Shown: positions 33,201 through 38,931 of the stretch, in pieces | How the letters are laid out: the number at the start of each line of letters is the position of its first letter | Numbering within the stretch: position 1 is the first letter of the stretch | Assembly: GCA_940671915.1 (NCBI GenBank) | Contig: CALNVZ010003425.1 | Coordinates: forward strand, 37,730,871 to 37,794,870 | DNA from: Paracentrotus lividus | Taxonomy: Eukaryota > Echinodermata > Echinoidea > Camarodonta > Echinidae | DNA: 64,000 bases | Reading direction: 5' to 3' | Notes under the pieces: generated by a model | What the model saw: only the letters and a program-made list of their open reading frames with translations | Database searches by the model: none | What the model was told of the DNA's origin: nothing | Translations under genes and position numbers: made by a program

Positions 33201-35535
33201 CTATATTAGCTTTTTTTCCAACTCTCCCTGGTTAAAAACTTATTACGGTTTGATTTAGGGGGAACTTACTTTTTGTGCTGTGTTTACATGTACATGTACC
33301 TCAATGTTGTTTGCAGCATATTTTCAAAATAATTTATTTATATTTTGGTACAGTGATGTCACAATTGGATATCAACAAGAAATATCATGCCAAGGCAAGA
33401 GAAGCGATCAAGTTCATGGAAAAGGAATTCCAGATTGGAAACAGGTTTGTATTTTTTTCCCCCTCAAGCCTTATTCCCCTCTGCAGTAAAATAACTCCTG
33501 TGTACTGAAGAGCAGAAATCTAATAATATTTACCATAGTTTACAGCTACAGTGAATTTACAGTTATTTGCCTTTGTATAATTCACAATTTAAGTTTAATT
33601 TTCATCATTTTAAACAAGGTTTACATTTTTTTTTAAAGTTGTTCAAATAATGATATTTTTTCTTTCTTTGTAAAGTGGCCATGATGAACTTATGATTGAA
33701 AACAAACTGTTAAGATGTCCAAATGTTTATAACGTTTTCCCTTATTTTCTCTTTCTTTGTAAGGTATCTAAGAGCTCAGAAAGAAAAAGAGAGTCTTGTC
33801 TTCGATGACATGTCCAAAGCTAAGATTGAGGACATAGATATCAGGTAAGAATCTAGTATACTGCTTGGGAAAATTAGACCAAATTATTTTTCATTAAGGT
33901 TTCAGTGTGTGTATGTTTCTCGTTTTGTGTAGTAAGAAAAAAATTATTAAACACAGACTATCTCTACTTCTATGCATTCTTCAGCATTTATATTATTGAC
34001 ATGTGAGTATAGACCTTTCATTACTAATGCAAATGGCGCTCTTGTCCCAGAACAGAAAATGAGCTTGGTTTAATCACTTTTGCCCGAGCTGTATTTTTAG
34101 ATGATTAAAATTGTGAGCAGGTTGAAGCAAAATCGTGCTCTTTAGCCATCCCTCAAAACCGCCCTTAACCGCTATTCAGCTTAGACCTCCCGCCTCTCCC
34201 CCCCCCCCCCCCCCCCCCCCCCTCCACAAAAAAAAAAAAAAAAAAATGCCCTGAACAGCCTTTTTTATTTTTGCTTGCTGTTGCCTCTGTAACATCCTGA
34301 ACCTGACTTTTATCTTTCACCATAAACTCCTCTTGTAACTGCCCATTTGTTTCTTATTAAATCTATCTGCATAAATTAACCTTTAAATAAGTTTTACATG
34401 TCTTAAAACATCCTTTTGGCAGATAGCTATGAGGAGTAAGCCACCCAATTCCTTAAAGTCTCTGAGTTCTAAAGGGTTAAATACTTACAACATTTACTTG
34501 TACTGTACTTTCTTGATTAGAAACATGGCTCTGCATTCTAAGTTTCCTCCTACTATCGTACAAGCATTTCGTCTTGGAAGAAAAGACCATAGCCTAAAGT
34601 ACTATTTCTATTACGTCACTGAAATCATACATATTTCTCCTCCTAACCAAGAACAGCCAGAATCTGGAACCAGTTACGGCAATGGGAAGTTACACCTCAG
34701 GGCCCCGTAACACAAAGATTTGCAATCAATTGCTAAATGTCCACAGCCAATCACGATCTTTGGTAAATGCGCATTTCGTTCAATAGACAGACCAGCAGCC
34801 AATCAGAATAGCTCTTTCGAATTTGCAATTGATCGCAAACCTTTGTGTTACGGGGCCCAGGTGCGTATCGATGTTTGACAAACGATTTTATCAGCCAATT
34901 GTCTTGGGATAATAATAGCTATAATATATTTTGGCATTGACCAAAAAAAATCCTTGTAAGGGCTGATGCTGGATCCGCTACTGTGTCTACATCAGTAGCT
35001 GCTTTCAAGGATGCTGTCATCCTGCAAGCCATCAGAAGGATGCCACTTCCTGTAGGTTTCAGAATGCTGTGAACGGCAGCTCACTTTTTCATTGCGCATT
35101 ATGTTTAAATGTACAGTGCACCAAACATGCACCGTTATATCACGATTGGCGCAACATCAACCCTTGACACCAACAGCTTGACAATCATCCTAGTTGCCTA
35201 GCTTCCAAAGTGAGCTGCTAATGGGATTATTTCTACAAGGTGTAATCATCTCAGAGCATTGTACAACATTTGCCTATCATATCTATTTCTTTTCCTCCTG
35301 TTCATCCAGAAACTTTTGCAGTATAGCAGAGTGTGCTCATTTCTTTGCCCTACGCTCCGGAGACTCTTCACCACGCAGCTCTAACCCTTGCCCCGAAGGA
35401 ATGGTCACCATTCTGACCCATCAAGAACCCTTGGATGATCCCAGGGTGGCTGCTACCATTGACCAGCTACTCAATGTCGGAGTGGACGTCACAACGGCCA
35501 GGGACTTCCAAGCTCGATGGCAGGCTCATACTTGA
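166..35535 (+). CDS. SMG5: SMG5, nonsense-mediated mRNA decay factor (21 coding exons, complete)
   Basis: SMG5 works with SMG7 in the cytoplasm: its 14-3-3-like domain helps read phosphorylated UPF1, and it promotes decay and UPF1 dephosphorylation. Splicing the 21 exons listed below gives 1055 residues. Residues ~25-430 form the 14-3-3-like/helical-repeat domain, with family motifs LHPVDFGRKAEEILW, LECAYRTHL and FTLALFSYTLNHL. Residues ~430-640 are a charged Ser/Glu/Pro linker containing RRRRKR and RNIRLAPSF. Residues ~650-790 form a second helical part with EGLLPVIKILTDWLRTN. Residues ~860-1055 are the C-terminal PIN domain (MRDMAQLRLQSEVSQLEGS, SPYLIPDT, GMVTIL). In other animals this PIN domain lacks most catalytic acids. 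All splice sites are GT-AG except intron 10 (GC-AG), and all phases agree. The start is the ATG at 166, which gives a short polar leader like the human one. No polyadenylation signal was clear; ATTAAA at 36042 is only a candidate. Confidence 0.95.
773..1150. mobile_element. Foldback element in SMG5 intron 1
   Basis: Ends in inverted ACATGCCAAGT / ACTTGGCATGT-type termini (about 10 bp) and has several internal TCTCACGC words. Short non-coding element. The rest of intron 1 (264-1983) shows only A/T-rich sequence and a tandem duplication. Confidence 0.45.
1700..1915. repeat. Tandem duplication (~113 bp unit) in SMG5 intron 1
   Basis: Two adjacent copies share GATC.AGCTTTTATT, CTTGTTTTTGCT and TTATCTGCACTTTCTGTAAT. 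They start near 1705 and 1819; the second has a small insertion. Confidence 0.65.
1984..2082 (+). CDS. SMG5: SMG5 exon 2
   Basis: Acceptor CATGCAG, donor GTGAGT. It encodes the first helices of the 14-3-3-like domain (LESIFRHKQAYRVVF), collinear with the human protein. It leaves in phase 2. Confidence 0.93.
2190..2605 (-). mobile_element. Tc1/mariner-like fragment in SMG5 intron 2
   Basis: The right end carries the complement of ACAGTCTGTATCAAATAAAA, and the interior matches 10665-10700 in reverse. It is a partial, inverted copy of the element at 9694-10993. Its end lies 25 nt before exon 3. Confidence 0.55.
2631..2754 (+). CDS. SMG5: SMG5 exon 3
   Basis: Acceptor TTCTTCAG, donor GTTTGT. 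It encodes LMMLHPVDFGRKAEEILWWK, one of the most conserved SMG5/SMG7 blocks. It leaves in phase 0. Confidence 0.95.
3105..3267 (+). CDS. SMG5: SMG5 exon 4
   Basis: Acceptor TATCAAAG, donor GTCAGT. It encodes SLECAYRTHLLAATGFYHHL, the conserved phosphopeptide-pocket region of the 14-3-3-like fold. It leaves in phase 1. Confidence 0.95.
4064..5177. mobile_element. Inverted-repeat element, GAGTGATTTCACGTTC termini
   Basis: About 1.1 kb in SMG5 intron 4. The outer ends are inverted copies of GAGTGATTTCACGTTC, followed by GGTGTTA-type repeats (plus orientation on the left, TAACACC on the right). Further inverted copies of the motif lie inside. No coding sequence seen. Confidence 0.6.
5256..5845. 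mobile_element. TTAA-flanked foldback element (intron 4)
   Basis: TTAA then AGGAGAATGAAACCC at the left and GGGTTTCCATCCCCT then TTAA at the right. Long imperfect arms with GTGATCACTAACGCTATGG near the centre and its inverted copy. Non-autonomous; piggyBac or Kolobok type by the TTAA flank. Confidence 0.65.
6296..6595. mobile_element. Foldback element (intron 4)
   Basis: Left GGCCCTTATTCTCAAAAGTC and right GACTACGGGCC are imperfect inverted copies. The inner GCTTAAATCTGTGCTTTAAC is shared with the foldback at 41486-41744. Confidence 0.55.
6781..6867 (+). CDS. SMG5: SMG5 exon 5
   Basis: Acceptor ATTTGCAG after a T-rich tract, donor GTAGGT. It encodes WAQKACHRCLIYLGDL, almost identical to human SMG5. 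Phase 1 at both ends. Confidence 0.95.
   Translation, partial: RHAWMLTNRKPRNGLRKLVIVASSIWEI
6900..7135. repeat. ACTGTATTCGCTGTTAATTT repeat, uninterrupted copy
   Basis: About 235 bp in SMG5 intron 5. The same repeat occurs in intron 6 (9585-~11130) and intron 13 (22394-26128), where later insertions split it. This copy gives the uninterrupted reference. Confidence 0.65.
7136..8091. other. Intron 5 DNA without recognised features
   Basis: A/T-rich intron sequence. No exon-like ORF, RNA or clear repeat seen. Confidence 0.5.
8092..9149. mobile_element. Inverted-repeat element with internal duplication (intron 5)
   Basis: Ends TATGGCCGTGTGTTATAAG and CTCATAACACATGCCCATA-like inverted copies. 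Inside, two direct copies of about 220 bp (8485-8700 and 8701-8920) share ATGGTATAA.GCAGTTTAT. No protein seen. Confidence 0.6.
9407..9575 (+). CDS. SMG5: SMG5 exon 6
   Basis: Acceptor ACTTGCAG, donor GTATGC. It encodes helical-repeat sequence (AQRFYHQALVLNPAMGMPHN, then QLGTLAGTRYQGLDAAYHYL). A decayed partial copy lies at 12190-12275. Confidence 0.95.
9694..10993. mobile_element. Tc1/mariner-like non-autonomous element (intron 6)
   Basis: 1300 bp, flanked by TA on both sides, ends CAGTCTGTGTC / GACACAGACTG, continuing ATGGTACAGT inward. The TA target and CAGT end fit Tc1/mariner. No transposase ORF remains. It contains a second insertion at 9802-10647. Confidence 0.7.
9802..10647. mobile_element. 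Element nested in the Tc1-like element
   Basis: Left GGCCGTATTCCGAAACTTAT and right ATTTTCAGAATACCGGCC are inverted, with repeated AAGATAA words at both ends. Non-coding, about 846 bp. Confidence 0.6.
11374..11506. mobile_element. Short palindromic element (intron 6)
   Basis: 133 bp. GTTTCTCGAAACCGTCATAA at the left pairs with TTATGACGGTTTCGAGAAAC at the right, with GGGTCC / GGGCCC outer ends. Near-perfect hairpin arms. Confidence 0.75.
11720..12130. mobile_element. 411-bp inverted-repeat element (intron 6)
   Basis: Arms of over 40 bp begin AAAGGCGGGCTCACACGA and continue GCGACTTGCTGCGGTGCGAT, with one or two mismatches between arms. The centre contains TGACGTCA. Non-autonomous. Confidence 0.8.
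12190..12275 (+). pseudogene. Decayed partial copy of SMG5 exon 6
   Basis: About 80 nt match the end of exon 6 and its donor (9501-9583), roughly 65 of 80 identical by eye. It reads PHNQ, GTLAGT, YQGLD and HCLR in frame and keeps AGATG|GTATGT. The exon's first half and acceptor are missing. Several differences are silent. See findings. Confidence 0.75.
12520..12645 (+). CDS. SMG5: SMG5 exon 7
   Basis: Acceptor TTACCTAG, donor GTAATT. Joined to exon 6 it makes a Leu-Arg-Cys junction as in the human protein, followed by a helix (AIANLEKVFERNQKRFHEL). Confidence 0.93.
13033..13292 (+). CDS. SMG5: SMG5 exon 8
   Basis: Acceptor GCGATGCAG, donor GTCAGC. It encodes PRDIKQFLIRFLYLQEMFQP and the helices after it, collinear with human SMG5. 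It leaves in phase 1. Confidence 0.95.
13293..13818. other. Intron 8 low-complexity DNA
   Basis: Contains a TC microsatellite (13743-13785) and T runs next to exon 9. Nothing else recognised. Confidence 0.5.
13819..13956 (+). CDS. SMG5: SMG5 exon 9
   Basis: Acceptor after a long T tract, donor GTACAG. It encodes VFTLALFSYTLNHLCEKL, the last strongly conserved helix of the N-terminal domain. It leaves in phase 1. Confidence 0.95.
13957..14855. other. Intron 9, mostly unremarkable
   Basis: Contains a weak inverted repeat around 14000-14215 (GAAGGTGACA / TGTCACCTTC) and, at 14690-14770, a fragment with TGTATTGCGCACGTATCCA like the common repeat that begins at the window's right edge. Confidence 0.4.
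14856..14961. mobile_element. 106-bp palindromic element before exon 10
   Basis: Perfect arms ATATCGTCGGCCTCATGCCA / TGGCATGAGGCCGACGATAT, continued by AAGGGCCTTA / TAAGGCCCTT with one mismatch. It ends 86 nt before the exon 10 acceptor. Confidence 0.8.
15048..15193 (+). CDS. SMG5: SMG5 exon 10 (followed by GC donor)
   Basis: Acceptor TCTACTCAG. It encodes a low-complexity linker rich in Lys and Gln. No in-frame GT donor fits. The junction AAG|GCAAAT is a good GC-type donor and leaves in phase 0, exactly what exon 11 needs. Reading through would instead stop at a TAG ending at 15217. Confidence 0.8.
15912..16136 (+). CDS. SMG5: SMG5 exon 11
   Basis: Acceptor CAATCTAG, donor GTAGGT, phase 0 at both ends. 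It encodes a basic RRRRKR cluster and then an acidic Ser/Glu-rich stretch, the same order as the human linker. GC-rich compared with its introns. Confidence 0.92.
16561..16825 (+). CDS. SMG5: SMG5 exon 12
   Basis: Acceptor CTGCTCAG, donor GTAAAA, leaving in phase 1. It is Pro/Ser-rich and contains RNIRLAPSFDAY, matching the conserved CFRLAPTF block of human SMG5. Confidence 0.93.
16826..18621. other. First part of SMG5 intron 12, unassigned
   Basis: No conserved exon. On the minus strand some 80-100 residue open stretches occur (17484-17890) that I cannot assign; they may be transposon remains but show no family motif I trust. Confidence 0.35.
18622..18760. mobile_element. Palindromic element, family P, copy 1
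   Basis: Ends GGGGGGCATTTCATCAAAGG and the inverted copy CTTTGATGAAATGCCCCCC. Inner CAAGCATTTCAGTAGCTTAT. No coding capacity. It is one of six copies in the window (others at 29356, 40612, 45303, ~57199 and 63655). Confidence 0.85.
19103..21517. mobile_element. 2.4-kb inverted-repeat element inside the LINE remnant
   Basis: Termini TTACCGTAATTAACGGTGTA then TAAGCCGCACC, inverted at the right end. TTAATG occurs just outside both ends and may be the target duplication. No transposase recognised. It contains a further inner inverted-repeat element. Confidence 0.7.
20033..21239. mobile_element. Element nested in the 2.4-kb element
   Basis: GACTAGT and GGGTGACGTCACGGCTGGGT at the left are inverted at the right (AGTGACGTCACC type, ACCCGGCC). 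About 1.2 kb. It includes a GC/GT microsatellite near 20890. Confidence 0.5.
21955..22139 (+). CDS. SMG5: SMG5 exon 13
   Basis: Acceptor CATTGCAG, donor GTAAAT. It encodes EILTSEGLLPVIKILTDWLR, the start of the second conserved helical region. Confidence 0.95.
23074..24320. mobile_element. Tc1-like insertion with duplicated right end, inside the 2.9-kb element
   Basis: Left TAGTGCGTCCAAAAGAACTA; right ends TAGTTCTTTTGGGAACGCAC at 23829 and TAGTTCTTTTGGGACGCACT at 24300. Two diverged copies of the interior (AGTGGGCATTG, GTCATAATGAT, ATATGAGCTTTATA) at ~23680 and ~24160. Confidence 0.55.
23361..23434 (-). repeat. tRNA-like promoter unit, probably a SINE head
   Basis: On the minus strand a box A-like GATCAGTGGATAGAGCGTC and a box B-like GGTTGTGAGTTCAATACC are spaced as in a tRNA, but the anticodon and acceptor arms do not fold well. 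Downstream is GTTGTTTAAA-rich sequence to about 23150. More likely SINE than tRNA gene. Confidence 0.55.
25539..26086. repeat. Inverted minisatellite (~17-18 bp unit, both orientations)
   Basis: The left array (25560-25840) repeats CATTTGGTCCAATAGC about 15 times; the right array (25921-26070) repeats its complement about 8 times. Outer ends CCACTACGTC / GACGTAGTC are inverted. The Trp-rich reading frames over it are a by-product of the repeat. Confidence 0.85.
26129..27320. other. Rest of intron 13
   Basis: Contains a SINE-type 3' end near 26195 (GTAAGAGCGCTATATGAATT). Otherwise A/T-rich with nothing recognised. Confidence 0.45.
27321..27396 (+). CDS. SMG5: SMG5 exon 14
   Basis: Acceptor CCTTACAG, donor GTAATA. 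It encodes SSQPLCARLANLLNMCP, aligned to SSQSLWNRLSVLLNLLP of human SMG5. It leaves in phase 1. Confidence 0.93.
27990..28149. mobile_element. 160-bp hairpin element (intron 14)
   Basis: AATTGTGTAAAAAGTTTTCA at the left pairs with the right end; AGCAAGCAAAAAAGGGACGG and CGATGCTTTTTTGCTTGCCG form inner arms. The centre is AATGTAACAT-like. Confidence 0.7.
28250..28505 (+). repeat. tRNA-headed SINE with ATT tail (intron 14)
   Basis: Head: box A-like GCAATTGGTTAGAGCGCTCG and box B-like GTGAGTTCGAATCCGGCC, with 31 nt of unrelated sequence where the anticodon arm would be. Body: GGGCCCGCTGGGAGAACAGT and AAGTGGCTACCCTGGGTAAA, which from memory resembles the Deu domain of deuterostome SINEs. Ends in (ATT)n. 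It stops 45 nt before exon 15. Confidence 0.75.
28550..28740 (+). CDS. SMG5: SMG5 exon 15
   Basis: Acceptor TTGATCAG, donor GTAGGT. It encodes IPLTEDIAIWTMPPLQYLQK, aligned to the human LLLPEDMALRNLPPL block. The acceptor lies about 45 nt after the ATT-repeat tail of a SINE-like repeat. Confidence 0.93.
29050..29196. mobile_element. Foldback element related to 34700-34858
   Basis: CACAAAGGTTTGCGATCAAT at the left and the inverse GGTTGCAAACCTTTATGTG at the right. Same terminal core as the 159-bp element in intron 20, more diverged. Confidence 0.6.
29356..29494. mobile_element. Palindromic element, family P, copy 2
   Basis: Inverted orientation relative to copy 1, same arms (AAAGGACTTG, ATTTTATCCGACAAA), ends in GGGG / CCCCC. 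139 bp, intron 15. Confidence 0.85.
29498..30095. repeat. Diverged direct repeat flanking SMG5 exon 16
   Basis: 29498-29665 and 29917-30095 share TTAAAGCGAGA.GAACTG, AACCCTCTC.TTGACTGTG and TTATAAATA, and later TTTTGAGG..AAAGTA.TTG. Exon 16 lies between the copies. Confidence 0.65.
29731..29880 (+). CDS. SMG5: SMG5 exon 16
   Basis: Acceptor CATCCACCAG, donor GTAAGC, phase 0 at both ends. It encodes TVVRVLCLRQFGYYLSSIEG and an acidic Glu/Gln tail. It is flanked by a diverged direct repeat (29498-29665 and 29917-30095). Confidence 0.93.
30688..30798 (+). CDS. SMG5: SMG5 exon 17
   Basis: Acceptor TTTTTTAG, donor GTACAT, phase 0. A highly charged coil that ends in KVMRDMAQLRLQ, the conserved lead into the PIN domain. 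Confidence 0.95.
30898..31807 (+). repeat. Array of decayed copies of the SMG5 exon 18 acceptor and 5' end (intron 17)
   Basis: Five copies begin after CAG at 30912, 30992, 31077, 31154 and 31720, before the true exon start at 31808. Each keeps TATACAG-like acceptor DNA and AGTAAGCCAGCTTGAAGGCA-type exon sequence, most with CCTTGGTATGGACA. Spacing about 77-88 bp, interrupted by one transposon. Confidence 0.88.
31211..31691. mobile_element. TTAA-flanked foldback element inside the exon-copy array
   Basis: TTAA then GGGTAAGTTCACCCTGG; the right end CCAGGGTGAACTTCCCCT then TTAA. Arms are long and imperfect, with AAAATAACGAAGTTATGAAT inside and a central GTGACGT.AC. Confidence 0.75.
31808..31964 (+). 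CDS. SMG5: SMG5 exon 18 (start of PIN domain)
   Basis: Acceptor CTTTACAG, donor GTGAGA. It encodes SEVSQLEGS, SPYLIPDT and RFIFIIPKA, collinear with the human PIN domain. Five decayed copies of its acceptor and first ~40-50 nt precede it in intron 17. Confidence 0.95.
32400..32830. repeat. Tandem repeat of about 140 bp with AGGTCA words (intron 18)
   Basis: About three diverged units share GATATGAGCTTCAAACTTA-like, CCATGTATT.AGTTTGTTA and AGGTCA-containing blocks. The first has AGGTCAAAGGGCA. Confidence 0.65.
33354..33444 (+). CDS. SMG5: SMG5 exon 19
   Basis: Acceptor TTGGTACAG, donor GTTTGT. PIN-domain helix with AREAIKFMEKEFQIGNR, matching ARDGIRYLEAEFKKGNR in human SMG5. Confidence 0.94.
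33764..33844 (+). CDS. SMG5: SMG5 exon 20
   Basis: Acceptor TTTGTAAG, donor GTAAGA. It encodes YLRAQKEKES and a charged insert of the PIN domain. It leaves in phase 2. Confidence 0.92.
34195..34245. repeat. Poly-C followed by poly-A run (intron 20)
   Basis: A long C run joins an A run. Lengths here are likely unreliable in sequencing. Confidence 0.7.
34700..34858. mobile_element. 159-bp palindromic element (intron 20)
   Basis: GGGCCCCGTAACACAAAG at the left, CTTTGTGTTACGGGGCCC at the right, continuing TTTGCAATCAATTGC / GCAATTGATCGCAAA. Same family as 29050-29196. Confidence 0.85.
35310..35535 (+). CDS. SMG5: SMG5 exon 21 (terminal, stop codon)
   Basis: Acceptor TTCATCCAG. It encodes the end of the PIN domain (GMVTILTHQEPLDDP and VDVTTARDFQARWQ) and stops with TGA at 35533-35535, within a few residues of the human C-terminus. 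Confidence 0.94.
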
Positions 35536-36430
35536 AAGAGAGATAGAGTCAGGGTCAGTGAGCTAAAGAGGAAGATGATGGATAGTGTGTCGAAGGTAAT
35601 TGGGAATGGATTTTGTGATTTATTTGATTTTTGGCTTAGAAAACAAGATAGGCAACCTTGCCGAATGCCTCTGCCAAAGTTGAATCTGTTGAGACTGAAG
35701 AAAAAGCTTTGACCTATGAAGTCCAGATTAACAACAATAGCATATAAAGAGATTACTTGAAAAGGCCCTTGACTAATAGGCGATTATTTGACTGATGCGA
35801 GTTTGACTTACATGATGGTAAGGGGACAAGGTTGACTGTACATGTGTATTATGTTCAGAGGTAAAGTCATTAAGTAACAACCCCCTCCCCCCTCCCCCCC
35901 CCCCCCCCCCCCGAGAACTATGTTTGAAGTCCTTTGGAGGGACTTTGTAATGAGAAACTACTGACTCTTAGCTTTCTCACAATTTATCATTTTACTCTGG
36001 GAGAATGCATTTTGTTCTTTAGTGAGGTTGAAATAATTCAAATTAAAAAAATTCTATTTTGAGACCAGAGCATACAGAACGATTGTTTTTTTAGTGTGGT
36101 CAACCATTAACTTAGTTTGAAATTTCCTCCAAAATAATTGTTGTCTTGGTCTAAATGTAATTAACCTAAAAATATCGCATACAATGGACTTGAGCCTTTT
36201 TTTTTTCCCCCTTAATCCAAATGTGATGGCATATTGTGTCTGGGCTCCACTGTGCCACGTGTTGGGTGGCTTTGTGACTCTTGCGAACTTTCCTTTCTAT
36301 TTTTTGTAGCATATGCTCGCCAATACCACTCGTTTGGGTGATTGTATGTATTACCCCCCAAAAAAGGTCCCTCCCTACCTTCCCCATTTTTTCAGTGTCC
36401 TCCTGGTGTCCCTGAATACTAAACAAGCCA
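35536..36430. other. SMG5 3' flank and probable 3'UTR
   Basis: No ORF with conserved features. Contains C runs at 35880-35912 and a possible ATTAAA at 36042. The end of the transcript cannot be fixed from sequence. Confidence 0.4.
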
Positions 36431-36439
36431 GCATTAAGG

Positions 36440-37255
36440 GTACCAAGATATTTATTTTTAATTCATCATGACACTGCAAATGTCCAGGAAATACCTGGTG
36501 GTATAGTCACAATTATATCCTATGTCTTAAAATTGTCTAACTAGGATTGGTCGAGAACGTGTCATGTGACTAAACTAGTTTCACCATAAAACAACAAAGA
36601 AAATTCGTGACGTCAGACCTCGGAATAGTTTTGCCCGGCCAATATTCTGACGTCATTATTTAAGAAAACTGGATATTTAGCTATCGATATTCGATAATGA
36701 GACTGAGCACGTCGATATCAATCGTAAACATCTACAACGATGGCTGCCTCCATTGCACGAGCGGAGAAGGTGATGAGGAGAAATTTAATCTCGTTGAATA
36801 CGGGGATTTAAAGGATATTATTTGCTTGGACAGATTTGGAAAATACAAAGGAACAGATCAAATATGGGTGAGCAATTTCAACGAATACTGCACCATTATC
36901 GACGTTAATTACGCGACTTCAAGTTCATTCTTATTGACGGTTGCATCGTTGCCGTTGCCGTTGCGTTTTCTTGTGTGTTGACTAGGCCTAGGTCTTGGCC
37001 GCAGGCAGCAAGCACAAAATGAGCAAATGCGGCTTTGCCTTGCCAAGTTGACTTTTTAAAATCAATTTTTCTGTGCATTTTCTCCCTTGTAAAGTTAGTA
37101 GGATATAATTAAAATATGCCATGAACTCTTTTTTAATTTCCAGCTAAAATTATGGATTCCTCGGTGCGCCCCTCAAAAAATAGTGCCATTCCTGCCGCCT
37201 TGGAATCCATAATATTTTCACTGGAAATCCTCAATGCATGGTATATTTGATTACT
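36440..37255. repeat. Probable repeat element ending in a foldback
   Basis: The right part is a foldback: AATATGCCATGAAC and AAATTATGGATTCC (37107-37165) pair with GGAATCCATAATATTTT and GCATGGTATATT (37200-37250). Left of it are two TGACGTCA words (36608, 36648) and a 94-residue open frame at 36697 that I do not recognise. Confidence 0.45.
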
Positions 37256-37569
37256 ACCTGTAGATGATGCGGGTTTTATTCTGACCTATGAGGTACACTT
37301 CATCTTTAACACTTTTAAATACAGTCGGATTGTTCTCAAGAATTGTCACCCACAAATCGCTTCCTAGCATTAATTATAACTTCATCTTTGTGCTTTACAG
37401 AAGAAAATCAGATGAGAGACTGTCGCTAGAATGGTTCATCGAGTGCCTTCTCGAACAGATTTACATCAGTTAAAGAGCTCTCGACAGTTGGAGATGGTGT
37501 GGGATTAGCGGTAAAGAGTAGCAATGAAGTCCTAGACTGTAAGAGATGGTGTGTGAGAGCAGTGCGAAG

Positions 37570-38050
37570 TACCGATACAGTGCGTCCCAGTTTAAAGTAT
37601 ACCCAACTTTGAGAGCCTCATATTAAAATTGTATAACTTATGTGTAATTAATTTTAATTTCATGGCAAAGAGTAACTCATATTCTATCTAATGATACCAA
37701 AATCATACTGATACTGTCATAGATGACTGAACACTCGAGTTTTTAAAAACATTGGTCAAAAGTGATCTGTACCCAGTTGTCTTAAAAGCAGCCCTTGCTT
37801 TCTGATCATTCATTGTTTGTTTGAGGTCAGCCTTCCTGAGTCCACTCATTAGGCACAAAGGATTACTTGATCTATTGAAATGCAAGGGCTGCTTTTGCTC
37901 AAACTTGGGACAGGGCACTTTTTACGCTTGTTTTTTTAAAGCCCAACTGCTTAATTATCCGTCACACCATAGGTATACATGTAAGTTTGGTATCATTGAA
38001 GAGAATATATCATGATATATATTTCAAGGTCACACAAGCTATAATATTTT
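37570..38050. repeat. Foldback with AAAGCAGCCCTTGC arms
   Basis: AAAAGCAGCCCTTGC (37785) and GCAAGGGCTGCTTTT (37883) are perfect inverted copies about 90 bp apart. The start at 37577 has ACAGTGCGTCCCAG like Tc1-type ends. Confidence 0.5.
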
Positions 38051-38119
38051 TACAGAAAATCCTATAAAGATAATAAGAGTAGTAGTCATGATGAAATGAA
38101 TCAAAACATTCTTGTTCAT

Positions 38120-38880
38120 ACCAGAATCTCAAGCATAGGAAATAAATACTACACATCAAAGGAATTTACAGAAAATTGTGAATTTGCCGAGAAAAGATCA
38201 AAATAAGCATAATTTCTGTAGCCGTCCAAGCATATGCGTGATTAACACGGCCACGTGGAAAGTCTATGGGTATATCATGTGCACGCAATTCGCACCGGAT
38301 CTGTGTGTGTATGTTGTGCCGTGACTTGTGGCGATATAGCGGTCTACTCCAAGTCGCAATTTGACGGACTGTTTCGATATTTGTTCAACATTTCTTCTGA
38401 AATCATTATCGAACGTGAATATAATCTTGTGTAGGAATATGCATATATATGCAATGTGAGGACATATCTTACAGATTTATCTCAAATTATTTTGGCTGTA
38501 AGAACTCAAGCTTGGCTTTAAAGGCAGATCAGTCTTAACATAAACTGAAGTATTGGTTAAGAATAGAACATCAATTCAACAGTTAAAAGATTTTTACCAA
38601 AACTCAAGAATTTGAAATAAATACCTCATACCAATTGAATTTACAGGAAATTGTGTGAGCAAAATAATTATTAATTGCTTCGCACATGGCGTGCTGTGAG
38701 CATGTACATGTACTATGTGTCTGAGTAACTCTGCATGCTGCATTTCGCACCGCATCTGTGTTTATTCTGGTGCAGAGAGTTCTGGCAAGTTAGCAGGGTA
38801 CTCTAAGCCTCAGTTTGACAAAGCTTTTCAATATTTCAAATATGAAATCATCTACAGAACATAAACATATATGGTATTGG
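38120..38880. repeat. Diverged tandem duplication (~470 bp spacing)
   Basis: 38125-38435 and 38600-38880 share GAAATAAATAC, GAATTTACAG.AAATTGTG, TTCGCACCG.ATCTGTG and TTTGACRRA.. TTTCRATATTT. No coding sequence. Confidence 0.55.
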
Positions 38881-38931
38881 TAAAATGGAACGATATGAAG
38901 GTATATTTAAACCAAGCTACATGTACAATAG

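Noticed and set aside
36697..36981. 94-residue frame with KFNLVEYGDLKDIICLD
   Set aside because: Could be a fragment of a repeat-encoded protein, but no domain recognised and no supporting splice structure.
37401..37473. Exon-like end RKSDERLSLEWFIECLLEQI after a good acceptor
   Set aside because: No matching upstream exon; SMG5 already ends properly at 35535. Left unassigned.
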